A stretch of 64,000 nucleotides of DNA from Pseudotabrizicola alkalilacus (GCF_003443995.1 NZ_QWEY01000006.1:62001-126000), one strand, 5' to 3'. Shown: positions 32,928-42,580, counted from the stretch's first letter. The notes: generated by a model not told the origin, from the letters alone. Numbers and translations are program-made.

Positions 32928-34454
32928 ATGGCGGGTGAGTCACATCCGGTGCTGGAGGCACGGGGGATCGTCAAGATCTTTGGCCAGCACAGGGCGTTGG
33001 ATGGTGTGGATTTCGCGGTGCGTCCCGGTGAGGTGCACGCGCTTCTGGGCGAAAACGGTGCGGGAAAATCCACGCTGATCAAGATCCTGACCGGGGCCTA
33101 TCAGCCCGATGGCGGTGAGATCGTGCTGGATGGCGCGCCCGTCCGCTTCACCGATCCGCTGAACGCGCAAGGCTCTGGCATCGGCACGGTGTATCAGGAA
33201 GTGAACCTGCTGCCCAACCGGTCGGTGGCGGAAAACCTGTTTCTGGGGCGGCAACCGACCCGCTTTGGTCTGGTGCAGCGCCATGCCATTGTCACGCAAG
33301 CGACCGCGCTGATGGCGACCTATGGCCTTGATATCGACGTGCGCGCCGAGTTGGGTAGCTATTCCGTCGCCGTGCAGCAGATCGTCGCCATTGCCCGCGC
33401 GGTAGAGCTTTCCGGCAAGGTTCTGGTGCTGGACGAACCCACCGCCAGCCTTGACCGCAACGAGGTGGAAAAGCTGTTCGAGGTGATTGCCAAGCTGAAA
33501 GCGCGCGGCCTTGGCATCATCTTCATCACCCATTTTCTGGATCAGGTCTTTGCCGTGGCAGACCGGGTCACGATCCTGCGCAATGGCCAGCTGATCGGCA
33601 CCCGCGACCTGAGCACACTCACCGCTACGGAAGTGGTGCGGATGATGCTGGGCAAGGATCTGGCCTATGGGCACAGCAGCCTGCCCGTCGCCGAAGCCGC
33701 CAAAGGGCCGGTCAAGGTCACCTTTACCGGCCTTGGCCGGGCGGATCGCGTCGCCCCCTTTACCCTGTCGCTGCATGAGGGCGAAGTGGTCGGCGTGGCG
33801 GGCCTGTTAGGCTCTGGCCGCACCGAAATGGCCCGGCTGATGTTCGGGGTGGATACGGCGGATGAGGGCGACATCACCGTGGCGGGCAAGCCGGTGAAAA
33901 TCCGCAACCCGGCGCAGGCGGTGATGGCCGGATTCGGCTTTTGCCCCGAAGACCGCAAGCTGGATGGCATTTTCGGTGAACTCTCGGTGCGCGAAAACAT
34001 CATCATCGCGCTTCAGGCCAAGCTGGGCTGGTTCCGCGCCCTGCAGCGCGACGAGCAGGACGAGATTGCCGGGCGCTATGCCGATGATCTGGACATCCGC
34101 GCCGCCAACCATGACATGCCGGTGAAACTGCTGTCGGGCGGCAACCAGCAAAAGGTGATCCTGGCCCGCTGGCTGGCCAATGACCCGACCTTTCTGATTC
34201 TGGACGAGCCGACACGCGGCATCGACGTCGGCGCACATGCCGAAATCGTCCGCACCATCAACCGCTTGCGCGAAGAGGGGCTGGCCTTGCTGGTGATCTC
34301 GTCCGAACTCGACGAGGTGGTGGCCTATTCCAACCGCGTGGTGGTGATGCGCGACCGCCAGATGGTGGCCGAATTGCACGGCGCGGATATCACGCCTGCA
34401 GTCATCGTGGCCGCCATCGCCGACAACACCCTGACACCGGAGCCCGTGACATGA
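32928..34454 (+). CDS. ytfR: Sugar ABC transporter ATP-binding protein (YtfR-like)
   Basis: A 508-residue double ATPase of the carbohydrate uptake-2 family. The first half has Walker A GENGAGKST and Walker B VLVLDEPTAS; its signature is the altered SYSVAVQQ. The second half has a weak Walker A (GLLGSGRTE), an intact signature LSGGNQQKV and LILDEPTRGID. This asymmetry is normal for the family. The start at 32928 (MAGESHPVLEARG) is chosen by the conserved N-terminus; in-frame ATGs exist upstream, including inside ytfQ. The downstream permease overlaps its stop by 4 bases. Confidence 0.92.
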   Translation: MAGESHPVLEARGIVKIFGQHRALDGVDFAVRPGEVHALLGENGAGKSTLIKILTGAYQPDGGEIVLDGAPVRFTDPLNAQGSGIGTVYQEVNLLPNRSVAENLFLGRQPTRFGLVQRHAIVTQATALMATYGLDIDVRAELGSYSVAVQQIVAIARAVELSGKVLVLDEPTASLDRNEVEKLFEVIAKLKARGLGIIFITHFLDQVFAVADRVTILRNGQLIGTRDLSTLTATEVVRMMLGKDLAYGHSSLPVAEAAKGPVKVTFTGLGRADRVAPFTLSLHEGEVVGVAGLLGSGRTEMARLMFGVDTADEGDITVAGKPVKIRNPAQAVMAGFGFCPEDRKLDGIFGELSVRENIIIALQAKLGWFRALQRDEQDEIAGRYADDLDIRAANHDMPVKLLSGGNQQKVILARWLANDPTFLILDEPTRGIDVGAHAEIVRTINRLREEGLALLVISSELDEVVAYSNRVVVMRDRQMVAELHGADITPAVIVAAIADNTLTPEPVT

Positions 34455-35467
34455 AACGGCAGGCCCTGACTTCGGCGCTGCTGCGCCCGCAATTTGCCGC
34501 CCTTGCCGCCGTGTTGTTCATCAACTGGCTGTTGTTTCCGGGCTTTTTCACCATCACCTGGCAGGATGGCCGCCTGTTCGGCAGCCTGATCGACGTGCTG
34601 AACCGGGGCGCGCCAGTGGCCATTCTGGCGATTGGCGTCACCGCCGTGATCGCGACCAAGGGGGTAGATCTGTCGGTCGGCGCGGTCATGGCCATCTCCG
34701 GTGCCGTCGCCGCTGTCATGGTCTCGACCGGCACCCCGGCCTCCATCGCCATCCCGGTGGCCCTGCTGGCGGGGCTGGTCTGCGGGTTCTGGAACGGGGT
34801 TCTGGTGACCTATCTGGACATTCAGCCGATCATCGCCACGCTGGTCCTGATGGTCGCCGGGCGTGGGCTTGCACAGTTGATCACCGAAGGCTCCATCGTC
34901 ACCTTCTCCGACCCGTTGCTCAGCTACATCGGCACCGGGGCGCTTTTGGGCCTGCCGATGCCGGTGGTGATCGCGCTGGTGCTGATGATCGTGACCACGC
35001 TGGCGGTGCGCCGCACCGCCCTTGGCCTGCTGATCGAGGCGGTGGGGGTCAACCGCTCTGCCGCGCGTTTTGCGGGCATCTCCAGCCGCTTGCTGCTGTT
35101 GATGGTCTACAGCTTTGCCGGGTTCTGTGCCGCCATCGCCGGGCTGATCGTGGCGGGCGACATTCGCGGTGCGGATGCCAACAACGCCGGCCTCTGGCTG
35201 GAGCTGGATGCGATTCTGGCCGTGGTGCTGGGCGGCACCTCGCTCTTGGGTGGGCGGTTTTCGATCCCGATGTCGGTGGTCGGCGCGCTGATCATTCAGG
35301 CGATGAACACCGGCATCCTGATTTCCGGCTTCTCGCCGCAGTTCAACCTGGTGGTCAAATCGGCGGTGATCATCCTGATCCTGGTGCTACAATCGCCGCA
35401 GGCCGGACAATGGATCAGCCGCCGGTTCACCCCCCTGACACCTCCCCCGAAAAGGAGCGCCGAATGA
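34451..35467 (+). CDS. ytfT: Sugar ABC transporter permease (YtfT-like)
   Basis: A 338-residue inner-membrane permease with 8-10 hydrophobic segments. The family blocks IGVTAVIATKGVDLSVGAVMAISG and ILAVVLGGTSLLGGRFS are clear. ATGA overlap with the ATPase gene upstream and with the second permease downstream shows tight coupling. Together the two permeases form the channel of the YtfQ/R/T-YjfF transporter. Confidence 0.92.
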   Translation: MKRQALTSALLRPQFAALAAVLFINWLLFPGFFTITWQDGRLFGSLIDVLNRGAPVAILAIGVTAVIATKGVDLSVGAVMAISGAVAAVMVSTGTPASIAIPVALLAGLVCGFWNGVLVTYLDIQPIIATLVLMVAGRGLAQLITEGSIVTFSDPLLSYIGTGALLGLPMPVVIALVLMIVTTLAVRRTALGLLIEAVGVNRSAARFAGISSRLLLLMVYSFAGFCAAIAGLIVAGDIRGADANNAGLWLELDAILAVVLGGTSLLGGRFSIPMSVVGALIIQAMNTGILISGFSPQFNLVVKSAVIILILVLQSPQAGQWISRRFTPLTPPPKRSAE

Positions 35468-36462
35468 ACCGCGCGCTGCGCCCACTGCTGGCGACCACGG
35501 CCATCTTTCTGTTGGCCTATATCGCCGCCGTGCTGCAATACCCGTCGATGCTGTCCACCCGCGTCTTGGGCAACTTCCTGACCGACAATGCTTTTCTGGG
35601 CATTGCTGCGGTGGGTATGACCTTTGTGATCCTGTCGGGCGGGATTGATCTGTCGGTCGGCGCTGTGATCGGCTTTTCCACCGTGCTGATCGCCACGCTG
35701 ATCATGTGGGCCGGGCTGCACCCCCTGATCGCCTTTGCCATCACGCTGGCGGTCACGGCCGGGTTTGGCGCGGTGATGGGGGCCGCGATCCATTATCTCA
35801 AGGTGCCCTCCTTCATCGTCACGCTGGCGGGCATGTTTCTGGCGCGGGGCGGGGCATCGGTGCTGTCGCCCGACAGCATCGGCATCAAGCACGAGCTTTA
35901 TACCAGCATTTCGCGCAGCTACATCCTGCTGCCCGGTGGCGGGCGGCTGACGGTGATTGCGATGATCATGCTGGCGGTTTTCATCCTCGGCATCGTCCTT
36001 GCCCACCGCACCCGCTTTGGCTCCTACGTCTATGCGCTTGGCGGCAATGAAACCTCGGCCGCGCTGATGGGGGTGCCGGTCGCGCGCACCACCATTCTGG
36101 TCTATACCCTGTCCTCCACCCTCGCCGGGATCGCGGGGATCGTGTTTTCGCTCTACACCTCGGCGGGGTATTCATTGTCGGCGCTTGGCGTGGAGCTCGA
36201 CGCGATTGCAGCCGTGGTGATCGGCGGCACCCTGCTGACCGGCGGCTATGGCTTTGTAGCAGGCACCTTTATCGGGGTGATGCTGCAAGGGCTGGTGCAA
36301 ACCTACATCGTGTTTGATGGCACCCTGTCCAGCTGGTGGACAAAGATCGTCATCGGCGGGCTTCTCTTTTTGTTCATTCTGTTGCAGAGACTGGTGTTCT
36401 CGGCCGCCGTGCCGGGCAAGAAAGGTTTCGGCCCCCGAAAAAAGGCGTTTAGGAAATCCTGA
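35464..36462 (+). CDS. yjfF: Sugar ABC transporter permease (YjfF-like)
   Basis: A 332-residue permease paralogous to the preceding one, with VGMTFVILSGGIDLSVGAVIGFS and IAAVVIGGTLLTGGYGFVAGT. The start at 35464 gives a 4-base overlap with the upstream permease; an in-frame ATG at 35410 lies inside that gene and is rejected. The regulator gene begins 1 base after its stop, so the operon continues. Confidence 0.92.
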   Translation: MNRALRPLLATTAIFLLAYIAAVLQYPSMLSTRVLGNFLTDNAFLGIAAVGMTFVILSGGIDLSVGAVIGFSTVLIATLIMWAGLHPLIAFAITLAVTAGFGAVMGAAIHYLKVPSFIVTLAGMFLARGGASVLSPDSIGIKHELYTSISRSYILLPGGGRLTVIAMIMLAVFILGIVLAHRTRFGSYVYALGGNETSAALMGVPVARTTILVYTLSSTLAGIAGIVFSLYTSAGYSLSALGVELDAIAAVVIGGTLLTGGYGFVAGTFIGVMLQGLVQTYIVFDGTLSSWWTKIVIGGLLFLFILLQRLVFSAAVPGKKGFGPRKKAFRKS

Positions 36463-36463
36463 C

Positions 36464-37213
36464 ATGAGCGAACCGGGGAGTCTCGTGCGCGCGCTCTCCG
36501 GGCGGCAGACGGCGCGGAACTATCATTCCTATGTGATTGCCGAAGTCGGCCTTGGCATTGCCTCAGGGCGTTTTGCCGTGGGGTCGATCCTGCCCAATGA
36601 TGCCGAGATGATGGATTCCTACGGCGTGTCGCGCACCGTTCTGCGCGAGGCGCTGAAAACGCTGGAGGCCAAGGGGCTTGTCGAGGCGCGGGCCAAGGTC
36701 GGCACCCGTGTGCTGTCGCGCAGCCGCTGGAACCTGTTTGACCGCTCGGTGCTGGCCTGGATTCAGGAGGCCGGGCCGGATGCCGCCTTTCTCGCCAGCT
36801 TTACCGAACTGCGTGAGACAATCGAGATGCAGACCGCCACGCTCGCCGCCACCCGCCGCACCGCCGAACAGGTGCGGATGCTGCACTACTGGCTGAATCA
36901 GCGCGAGGCGATGACAACGCTTGCCGAACCCTATGCGCTGGCAGAATTCGAATTTCACCGCACCCTGTGCGAAGCCAGCCAGAACCCCTTCCTGCGCGCA
37001 GCATCCGGGCTGGTGGAATTCGGCGTGGTCCAGACCACACTGGCCCGCATCCGGGCCGGTGTGACCGAGTTTGCGGCAGAGAAATCGGCGTTTTACAAAG
37101 CTTTGGCTGACGGCGTGACCAAGGGAGACGCAAGCACCGTAGACAAGGCCATGACAGCCATCCTCGCACAAGACCGGCATTGGACCCTGCACTCAGACCC
37201 GCCATCGCGGTGA
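36464..37213 (+). CDS. GntR/FadR-family regulator of the sugar operon
   Basis: A 249-residue repressor-type protein. Residues about 18-85 are the winged helix (IASGRFAVGSILPNDAEMMDSYGVSRTVLREALKTLEAKGLVEARAKVGTRV), and residues 95-235 form the FCD ligand-binding domain. The ATG at 36464 is preceded by AGGA and lies 1 base after the permease stop, so it is in the same transcript as the transporter. It presumably senses the imported sugar or a catabolite and controls the ytfQ promoter; the inverted repeat at 31657-31680 is a candidate site. Confidence 0.88.
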   Translation: MSEPGSLVRALSGRQTARNYHSYVIAEVGLGIASGRFAVGSILPNDAEMMDSYGVSRTVLREALKTLEAKGLVEARAKVGTRVLSRSRWNLFDRSVLAWIQEAGPDAAFLASFTELRETIEMQTATLAATRRTAEQVRMLHYWLNQREAMTTLAEPYALAEFEFHRTLCEASQNPFLRAASGLVEFGVVQTTLARIRAGVTEFAAEKSAFYKALADGVTKGDASTVDKAMTAILAQDRHWTLHSDPPSR

Positions 37214-37228
37214 TCTCAAACAGAAAAC

Positions 37229-37304
37229 TGGTGCCCCCAGCAGGATTTGAACCCGCGACCCCCTGATTACAAATCAGGTGCTCTACCAGCTGAGCTATAG
37301 AGGC
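37229..37304 (-). tRNA. tRNA-Thr (TGT)
   Basis: On the minus strand the gene starts GCCTCTA and ends TGGGGGC-A-CCA, pairing with G-U wobbles. The anticodon arm CTGATTTGTAATCAG carries TGT. The D-arm AGCTCAGCTGGTAGAGC and T-arm GCGGGTTCAAATCCTGC are standard. Confidence 0.95.
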
Positions 37305-37346
37305 ACGCCCTTGAAATAACCTTGACGCGCGGCGGGTGCAAGCCCC

Positions 37347-39008
37347 TCAGCGATTGGCGCGGGCCATAAGGGCCACGGCAAGCAGACCGACCGCCATCAC
37401 CATCAGCGCGGCGGGGGCGGCTTCTTCTAGCCGCTCCAGACTGGCGAGTTCAAACACCCGTGTGGCAAGGGTGTTGTAGTTGAACGGGCGCAAGAGCAGG
37501 GTGGCGGGCAATTCCTTGACGCAATCGACAAACACCACCAAGAGCGCCGTGGCGACAGAACCGCGCATCAGCGGCAGATGCACCGCCCGTAGCGCGCCGC
37601 CCGGCGAGCGGCCCAGCGACCGCGCCGCCATCGGCAGCGAGGGCGAGATCCGGCCGAATGCCGCGTCGACAGCCCCCTGCGCCACGCCAAAGAACCGCAC
37701 CGAATAGGCCAGCACCAGCGCCGCCGCCGTGCCGGTCAGCATCAGCCCCGGATCCCAGCCGGTCAGCGCCAGCACCGCATCGGCCAGCTTGTGATCCAGC
37801 GCTGCCAATGGAATCAGGATGCCAACCGCCAGAACCGCGCCGGGCGCGGCATAGCCCAGCGTGGTCACCGGCAGAACCCAGCGCGCCGCCGACCGATGGG
37901 CCATGCGCAATCCGTAGACCAGAAAAATCGCCGCCCCCACCGTCAGACAGGCCGCCGCCCCGCCGGTGATCAGCGTGTTGACAAAGGCGCGCGTCAGCCC
38001 CGGCGACAGCCAGACCTCGGGGCGGCGCAGCGCATGCCAGCCCATCATCGCCACCGGCAACACAAAACCGGCCAGAATCGGCAGCAGGCACAGCGCGAAC
38101 GCGATCCAGCCCGCGCCGCGCGGCATCACCGCAGGCTCCACCGGACGCGCGGACCGTCCGACCCGGTGAAAGCGGGCATTGCGGCGGCTGACCCGCTCCA
38201 GCCCCAGCAGCACAAAGATCAGCACCAGCACCACGCCCGCAATCTGCGCGGCACCGCCTGCGTTGTTGCCGTTCAGCCAGGTCGAGAAAATCCCCGTGGT
38301 CAGCGTCTGCACGCCAAAATATTGCACCGTGCCGTAATCGGCCACCGTCTCCATCAGCGCCAGTGCCACGCCGGTCGCAATCGCAGGCCGCGCCAGCGGC
38401 AGGCCAACCCGGCCAAACAGCCGCCACGGACCACAGCCCAGCGCACGCGCCACCTCATACGATCCGCCCGACTGTTCGCGGAACGCGGCGCGGGCCAGCA
38501 GATAAACATACGGATACAGCGCCGCCGACAGCACGACGATGGCCATCCCGCGCGAACGCACTTGCGGGAACCAGTAGTCGCGCGCCGACTCGTATCCCAT
38601 CAGACCGCGCAGGCTGGTCTGTACCGGCCCCGCATATTGCAGGAAATCCACCAGCGCATAGGCCCCGACATAGGCCGGGATCGCCAGCGGGAACAGCAGC
38701 ACATAATCCAGCCAGTTGCGGCCCGGAAAGCGGTACATCGTCGTCAGCCAGGCCGCCCCGGTGCCGACCATCGCCGTCAGCACCGCCACACCCAGCATCA
38801 GAACCAGCGTATTGCTCAGATAGCGCGGCAGTACCGTTGACGACAGATGCGGCCAGATGTTCTCGGTCGGGTGAAACGCGATCCACAGCACCGAGGCCAT
38901 CGGGGCCAGAACCACCACCGCAATGGCGATTGCGCCCAGAGTCCACAGATCGAGGCGCGGCAGGCGCAGGGTGGGGCGGCGGGGAACTTGAGTGTTTTGC
39001 TGGGTCAT
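37347..39008 (-). CDS. Iron(III)-type ABC transporter permease (FbpB-like)
   Basis: A 553-residue inner-membrane permease made of two fused halves, as in FbpB/SfuB proteins of ferric-ion and thiamin-type importers. Each half has about six membrane segments and the EAA-type loop (EVARALGCGPWRLFGRVGLPLARPAI in the first, MAARSLGRSPGGALRAVHLPL in the second). The start at 39008 (MTQQNTQVPRR) precedes the first membrane segment; the frame runs open to 39158 without family features. No binding protein or ATPase gene is adjacent, so the partners must be elsewhere. Confidence 0.88.
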   Translation of the reverse strand: MTQQNTQVPRRPTLRLPRLDLWTLGAIAIAVVVLAPMASVLWIAFHPTENIWPHLSSTVLPRYLSNTLVLMLGVAVLTAMVGTGAAWLTTMYRFPGRNWLDYVLLFPLAIPAYVGAYALVDFLQYAGPVQTSLRGLMGYESARDYWFPQVRSRGMAIVVLSAALYPYVYLLARAAFREQSGGSYEVARALGCGPWRLFGRVGLPLARPAIATGVALALMETVADYGTVQYFGVQTLTTGIFSTWLNGNNAGGAAQIAGVVLVLIFVLLGLERVSRRNARFHRVGRSARPVEPAVMPRGAGWIAFALCLLPILAGFVLPVAMMGWHALRRPEVWLSPGLTRAFVNTLITGGAAACLTVGAAIFLVYGLRMAHRSAARWVLPVTTLGYAAPGAVLAVGILIPLAALDHKLADAVLALTGWDPGLMLTGTAAALVLAYSVRFFGVAQGAVDAAFGRISPSLPMAARSLGRSPGGALRAVHLPLMRGSVATALLVVFVDCVKELPATLLLRPFNYNTLATRVFELASLERLEEAAPAALMVMAVGLLAVALMARANR

Positions 39009-39185
39009 CCTGTCTCTCCGATAGCACCGCGCGCCCTGCCCTGTCCAGATCAGCCTCCGCCTTGGCGTGGCCTGACGGACTCTGTTGGCAATTCTTCTGA
39101 CACGATGCGCGTCATCCCCCGTGTCATCCCAAAGGAATGTGCCTATAGTCCCCCGCAATCAAGAACAGGACAGGTCCAGAGCAGG

Positions 39186-40058
39186 ATGCGTATCGTCTAT
39201 CACCTTGGCGCCCATTGCACCGACGAGGAACGTCTGTTGCGGTGCCTGCTGAAAAACCGCCAGACCCTTGGCGAACAGGGCATCGTGGTTCCCGGCCCGG
39301 CGCGGTATCGGTCTTTGCTGCGTGACACCGCCATCACGCTCAAGGGTCAGCCCGCCGGGCGCGACACGCAGGCGCTGGTGCTGGAACAGATCATGGAAGA
39401 GGACCGGGCCGAGCGGCTGATCCTGTCATGGGATAATTTCCTGTCCTTTCCGCAATGGGTGCTGAAAGAGCGGCTGTATCCTGCAGCAGCGGAACGGGTC
39501 CGCGCCTTTACCCAGATCTTCCCGGAAATCGAGGCCGAATTTCATCTGGCCATCCGCAACCCCGCCACCTTTCTGCCCGAGCTTTTCGCCAAGCAGCGCG
39601 ACAAAAGCTTTGAGCAGTTCATGGCGGGCATTGATCCGCTGGATCTGCACTGGTCCGAGGTGATCGAGGATGTGCTGATCAACAACCCTGGCGTGCCCTT
39701 TACCGTTTGGTGCGACGAAGACACGCCGCTGATCTGGCCCGAGGTGTTGCAGGCGGTGTCAGGCCATGCCGAAGGCACATCGCTGACGGATACTGACGAA
39801 TTGCTCAGCATGATCATGTCACCCGAAGGTCTGACGCGGATGACAGCCTATATCGACAGCCATCCGGTGCAGACCGCGACCCAGCGTCGCCGTATCGTCT
39901 CGGCCTTCCTCGACAAATTCGCTTTGCCCGACCGGGTCGAGATGGAGCTGGAGGTGCCGGGCTGGACCGAAGACACGGTGACCGCCCTGACCGCAACCTA
40001 TCACGAAGATGTGGCGCGTATCCGGGCGATGCCGGGGGTCACATTCATTTCGGCCTGA
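39186..40058 (+). CDS. Hypothetical protein (sulfotransferase-like start)
   Basis: A 290-residue cytoplasmic protein. It opens with MRIVYHLGAHCTDEERLLRCLLKNRQTLGEQGIVVPG, which resembles the beginning of P-loop sulfotransferase-like proteins found in Rhodobacteraceae glycan clusters, but a full PAPS-binding motif is not seen. The middle is rich in acidic residues and helices (FTQIFPEIEAEFHLAIRNPATFLPELF). The ATG at 39186 follows CAGG; longer frames start inside the permease promoter region. It is followed by a strong hairpin at 40068-40089. I do not assign a function. Confidence 0.7.
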   Translation: MRIVYHLGAHCTDEERLLRCLLKNRQTLGEQGIVVPGPARYRSLLRDTAITLKGQPAGRDTQALVLEQIMEEDRAERLILSWDNFLSFPQWVLKERLYPAAAERVRAFTQIFPEIEAEFHLAIRNPATFLPELFAKQRDKSFEQFMAGIDPLDLHWSEVIEDVLINNPGVPFTVWCDEDTPLIWPEVLQAVSGHAEGTSLTDTDELLSMIMSPEGLTRMTAYIDSHPVQTATQRRRIVSAFLDKFALPDRVEMELEVPGWTEDTVTALTATYHEDVARIRAMPGVTFISA

Positions 40059-40067
40059 GCCAATGAA

Positions 40068-40089
40068 AAAGGGGCGCAAGCGCCCCTTT
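40068..40089. terminator. Bidirectional rho-independent terminator
   Basis: AAAGGGGCGC (40068-40077) and GCGCCCCTTT (40080-40089) form a 10-bp stem with a 2-base loop. On the minus strand it is followed by a T-run (TTTTTCATT), suiting termination of the DUF2312 gene; on the plus strand it follows the 39186-40058 gene by 10 bases. Confidence 0.85.
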
Positions 40090-40100
40090 GCCGTCTGTGA

Positions 40101-40358
40101 TCAGGCCATGCCAAGCGCGGTCTTGTACATTTCCAGCACCGCTTCTTCTTCGGCGATCTCGTCGGGCTTGCGCTTGCGCAGCGCGATCACCTTGCGCATC
40201 ACCTTGGTGTCATAGCCCCGGCCCTTGGCCTCGGCGAACAGCTCTTTTTCCTGCTCGGCGATGTCTTTCTTTTCAGACGCCAGCTGTTCGGCCCGTTCGA
40301 TGAACTGGCGCAATTCGTCGGCTGTCACGGAATAGTTGTCAGTTACGTCGCTCATCAT
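40101..40358 (-). CDS. gapR: DUF2312 protein (GapR-like nucleoid protein)
   Basis: An 85-residue highly charged helical protein. The sequence YSVTADELRQFIERAEQLASEKKDI and the closing KVIALRKRKPDEIAEEE match the DUF2312 family, whose Caulobacter member GapR binds overtwisted, AT-rich DNA ahead of replication and transcription. Length and motif order are as expected. The gene ends at the bidirectional terminator and is followed on the other strand by an unrelated small gene. Function is by family. Confidence 0.88.
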   Translation of the reverse strand: MMSDVTDNYSVTADELRQFIERAEQLASEKKDIAEQEKELFAEAKGRGYDTKVMRKVIALRKRKPDEIAEEEAVLEMYKTALGMA

Positions 40359-40477
40359 CGCCTCATGCTGTGCTGTTTGATGTCATCCCTACCGTGGCCC
40401 TGTGGTGGGTTCAAGGCTTGCACGCAGGCCAAAGCTGGGCTAGGCGGCGCGGGACCACTTCCAAAGGATGGCGACAG

Positions 40478-40693
40478 ATGGACATGCTGATCTGGGGCGG
40501 GGCTGCATTGACCATGGCCGGCGTGCTGACGCTGCTGTGGTGCATCATCCTTGCCATGCGCGCCCGCAAATCCGCCTTGCCCGAGGATCAGATCAAGGCC
40601 CAGCTTCAGCGTGTGGTGGTGCTGAATCTCGGCGCGCTCGCCGTGTCGGGCCTTGGGCTGATCGTGGTGGTCACCGGCATTTTCCTCAGCTGA
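40478..40693 (+). CDS. Small two-helix membrane protein
   Basis: A 71-residue protein with two membrane segments (residues about 3-26 and 47-69) joined by a charged loop (RARKSALPEDQIKAQLQ). The ATG at 40478 has AAGGA about 9 bases upstream; a longer frame from 40370 begins in the DUF2312 promoter region. It overlaps the 3' end of the convergent FadB-like gene by 8 bases. Short proteins of this pattern are common next to DUF2312 genes in this family of bacteria, but no function is known. Confidence 0.7.
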   Translation: MDMLIWGGAALTMAGVLTLLWCIILAMRARKSALPEDQIKAQLQRVVVLNLGALAVSGLGLIVVVTGIFLS

Positions 40694-42488
40694 GGCGGCC
40701 CGAAAACCCGCGCCCGTTTGATACCAGCGCATCCAGCGCCGGGACAGGCTTCCACACCTCAGCCTCGTCGCCCCACAGCCGCAGATCGCGGCGCAGGATC
40801 ATCAGCCCGCGCTGATCGGCCTGATGCAGTGGCCCGCCACACTCGGACGGCAGGCCCAGCCCGTGGACCGCGACCAGATCCACATCACCCGCCGATTGCG
40901 CCAGCCCCGCCGCCAGCATCCGGGCACCCTCATTGGCCAGAGCACCCAGCCAGCGGTTGATGATCTCCTCCGCCGACATCGGGCGCGGGCCAGCCCCCGG
41001 CTCCGCCTTTGGCAAGGCAGGGGCCGCTAGGCCAAAGCCGGTCAGCGCCGACAGGATGGCATCAGGGGCAACACCCGACACCAGCAGCGCGCGCAACGCG
41101 GCTCCACCAGCCCCGGCCAGCCGACCCGAGATCCCCAGCGGCGATTGAACCCCGGTCAGCACCACCATCTGACCAATCCGGCGCAGAAAGGCCAAGGCCT
41201 GCGCTGCAGCCCCCGCCGGGCAATGCGCGGGCAATCCAAGCTCGGCCACCCGCCCCGACAGCACCAGACGGAACGCGCCCTTTGGCAGTTCTCCCCGCCC
41301 CATGATCAACAGCGGCGCCGACGCAGGCACCAGCGGCACCGCTGTATCGGCGGCCACCACCACCAGATCGGCCTGCGCCAGATCGTCCGGGTCAGAGGCG
41401 GCCCGCAGCCGCGCCCAATCGGCATCACGCTGCGCAGGCGACAGGCTGCCCGCCTGCACCGCCGCCTCTTGCCGCGCCGCGATGTTCTGCAACAACGGCA
41501 CCAGCCGGCTGCGGTCACGCTCCAGCACCGTGACCGGCAACCCCCGCGCCAGCGCCATCAGCGCCAGTGCCGACAGCTGCGGCGACGCGCCCACCAGCGC
41601 GGGCCGCGTCACTGGCCCCACCTTGACCGACCGCAACGCCTCTGGCACCTGTGCCGCCGCGCGCTCGGCACGCACCAGATGCGCCAGCGCCGCCGTCTGG
41701 GGCAGCGCCGCCCGCTCTGCAGCAAGTGCGGCCTCAAAGGCCAGACCCTGCTCTGCTGGCAACAACAGCGCCGCCTCGGCACAATCGGCCAGCGCCATGC
41801 CAAGGCTGCCCGGTGCTGACGTCGCCCGCAGCGCTTTGACCGCCGCCAGATAGGCCCGGCCATCCGCCATACCCTGCGGCGCACGCGGCTCGCGGCCTTG
41901 CGCAAGTATCCAGTCCTGCGCCGTCGCCAGAACCTCCGCCGCCGTCTCCCCCTCGACGATCTGATCCACCAGCCCGATCACCAAAGCCTCGGGCGCGGCA
42001 ACCGGCCTGCCGCTGGTCAACAGCCGCAGCGCGTGCTCTGCCCCGACCAGTCTCGGCAGCCGCTGTGTGGCCCCGGCCCCGCTGATCCGCCCCAGACGCG
42101 CCGCCGGAAACCCGATCCGCGCACCGGGTGTGGCGATCCGCGCCCGTGCCGCCAGAGCGATTTCCGCCGCCGCCCCAGACACCATGCCTTCGAGCAGCAC
42201 AAACACCGGCACCGCAGACTGCTCCACCGCCAGACACAGACTGGCCAGCGACGGACACGCGGCATCCTCGGGCCCCGGCAGATCGGGGCCACCATCCGGG
42301 TGCAGCGCCATCACGCGATCCGCCGCGCGCAGCAACACAGCCGTCAGGCGCGGGTCGACCGTCGCCACCGCCTCCAGCAACCGGTTGCGGTGTACGGCAT
42401 CCAGCCAGACCCCGATGGCGGGACGGGACAGCGTGATTTCGGCCAATGCGTCCGTTGTGGTCACATCTACGCCGTTGCTCACTGTCAT
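40686..42488 (-). CDS. Degenerate FadB-like enoyl-CoA hydratase/3-hydroxyacyl-CoA dehydrogenase
   Basis: A 600-residue protein with the FadB layout but altered catalytic features. The crotonase part (residues 15-190) keeps the oxyanion region GMVSGAAAEIALAARARIATPGARIGFPAARLG, where the first catalytic Glu is present but the second (FadB Glu139, in LPETKLG) is Ala. The dehydrogenase part should begin with a GxGxxG NAD motif; instead ALVGASPQLSALAL is seen. The C-terminus (VHGLGLPSECGGP) still resembles FadB. The start at 42488 skips an unlikely upstream ATG. It may be a binding or scaffold paralogue or have a narrowed activity; it is shorter than FadB (about 730). Confidence 0.75.
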   Translation of the reverse strand: MTVSNGVDVTTTDALAEITLSRPAIGVWLDAVHRNRLLEAVATVDPRLTAVLLRAADRVMALHPDGGPDLPGPEDAACPSLASLCLAVEQSAVPVFVLLEGMVSGAAAEIALAARARIATPGARIGFPAARLGRISGAGATQRLPRLVGAEHALRLLTSGRPVAAPEALVIGLVDQIVEGETAAEVLATAQDWILAQGREPRAPQGMADGRAYLAAVKALRATSAPGSLGMALADCAEAALLLPAEQGLAFEAALAAERAALPQTAALAHLVRAERAAAQVPEALRSVKVGPVTRPALVGASPQLSALALMALARGLPVTVLERDRSRLVPLLQNIAARQEAAVQAGSLSPAQRDADWARLRAASDPDDLAQADLVVVAADTAVPLVPASAPLLIMGRGELPKGAFRLVLSGRVAELGLPAHCPAGAAAQALAFLRRIGQMVVLTGVQSPLGISGRLAGAGGAALRALLVSGVAPDAILSALTGFGLAAPALPKAEPGAGPRPMSAEEIINRWLGALANEGARMLAAGLAQSAGDVDLVAVHGLGLPSECGGPLHQADQRGLMILRRDLRLWGDEAEVWKPVPALDALVSNGRGFSGRLS

Positions 42489-42580
42489 ATCCTTGTCACC
42501 ACACCGCCCCATGCACAGTGCAGCGCAACAGCAGGCGCGGTCAAGCCGCTGTGATCACCCGATATTGCGGCAAGGCACAG

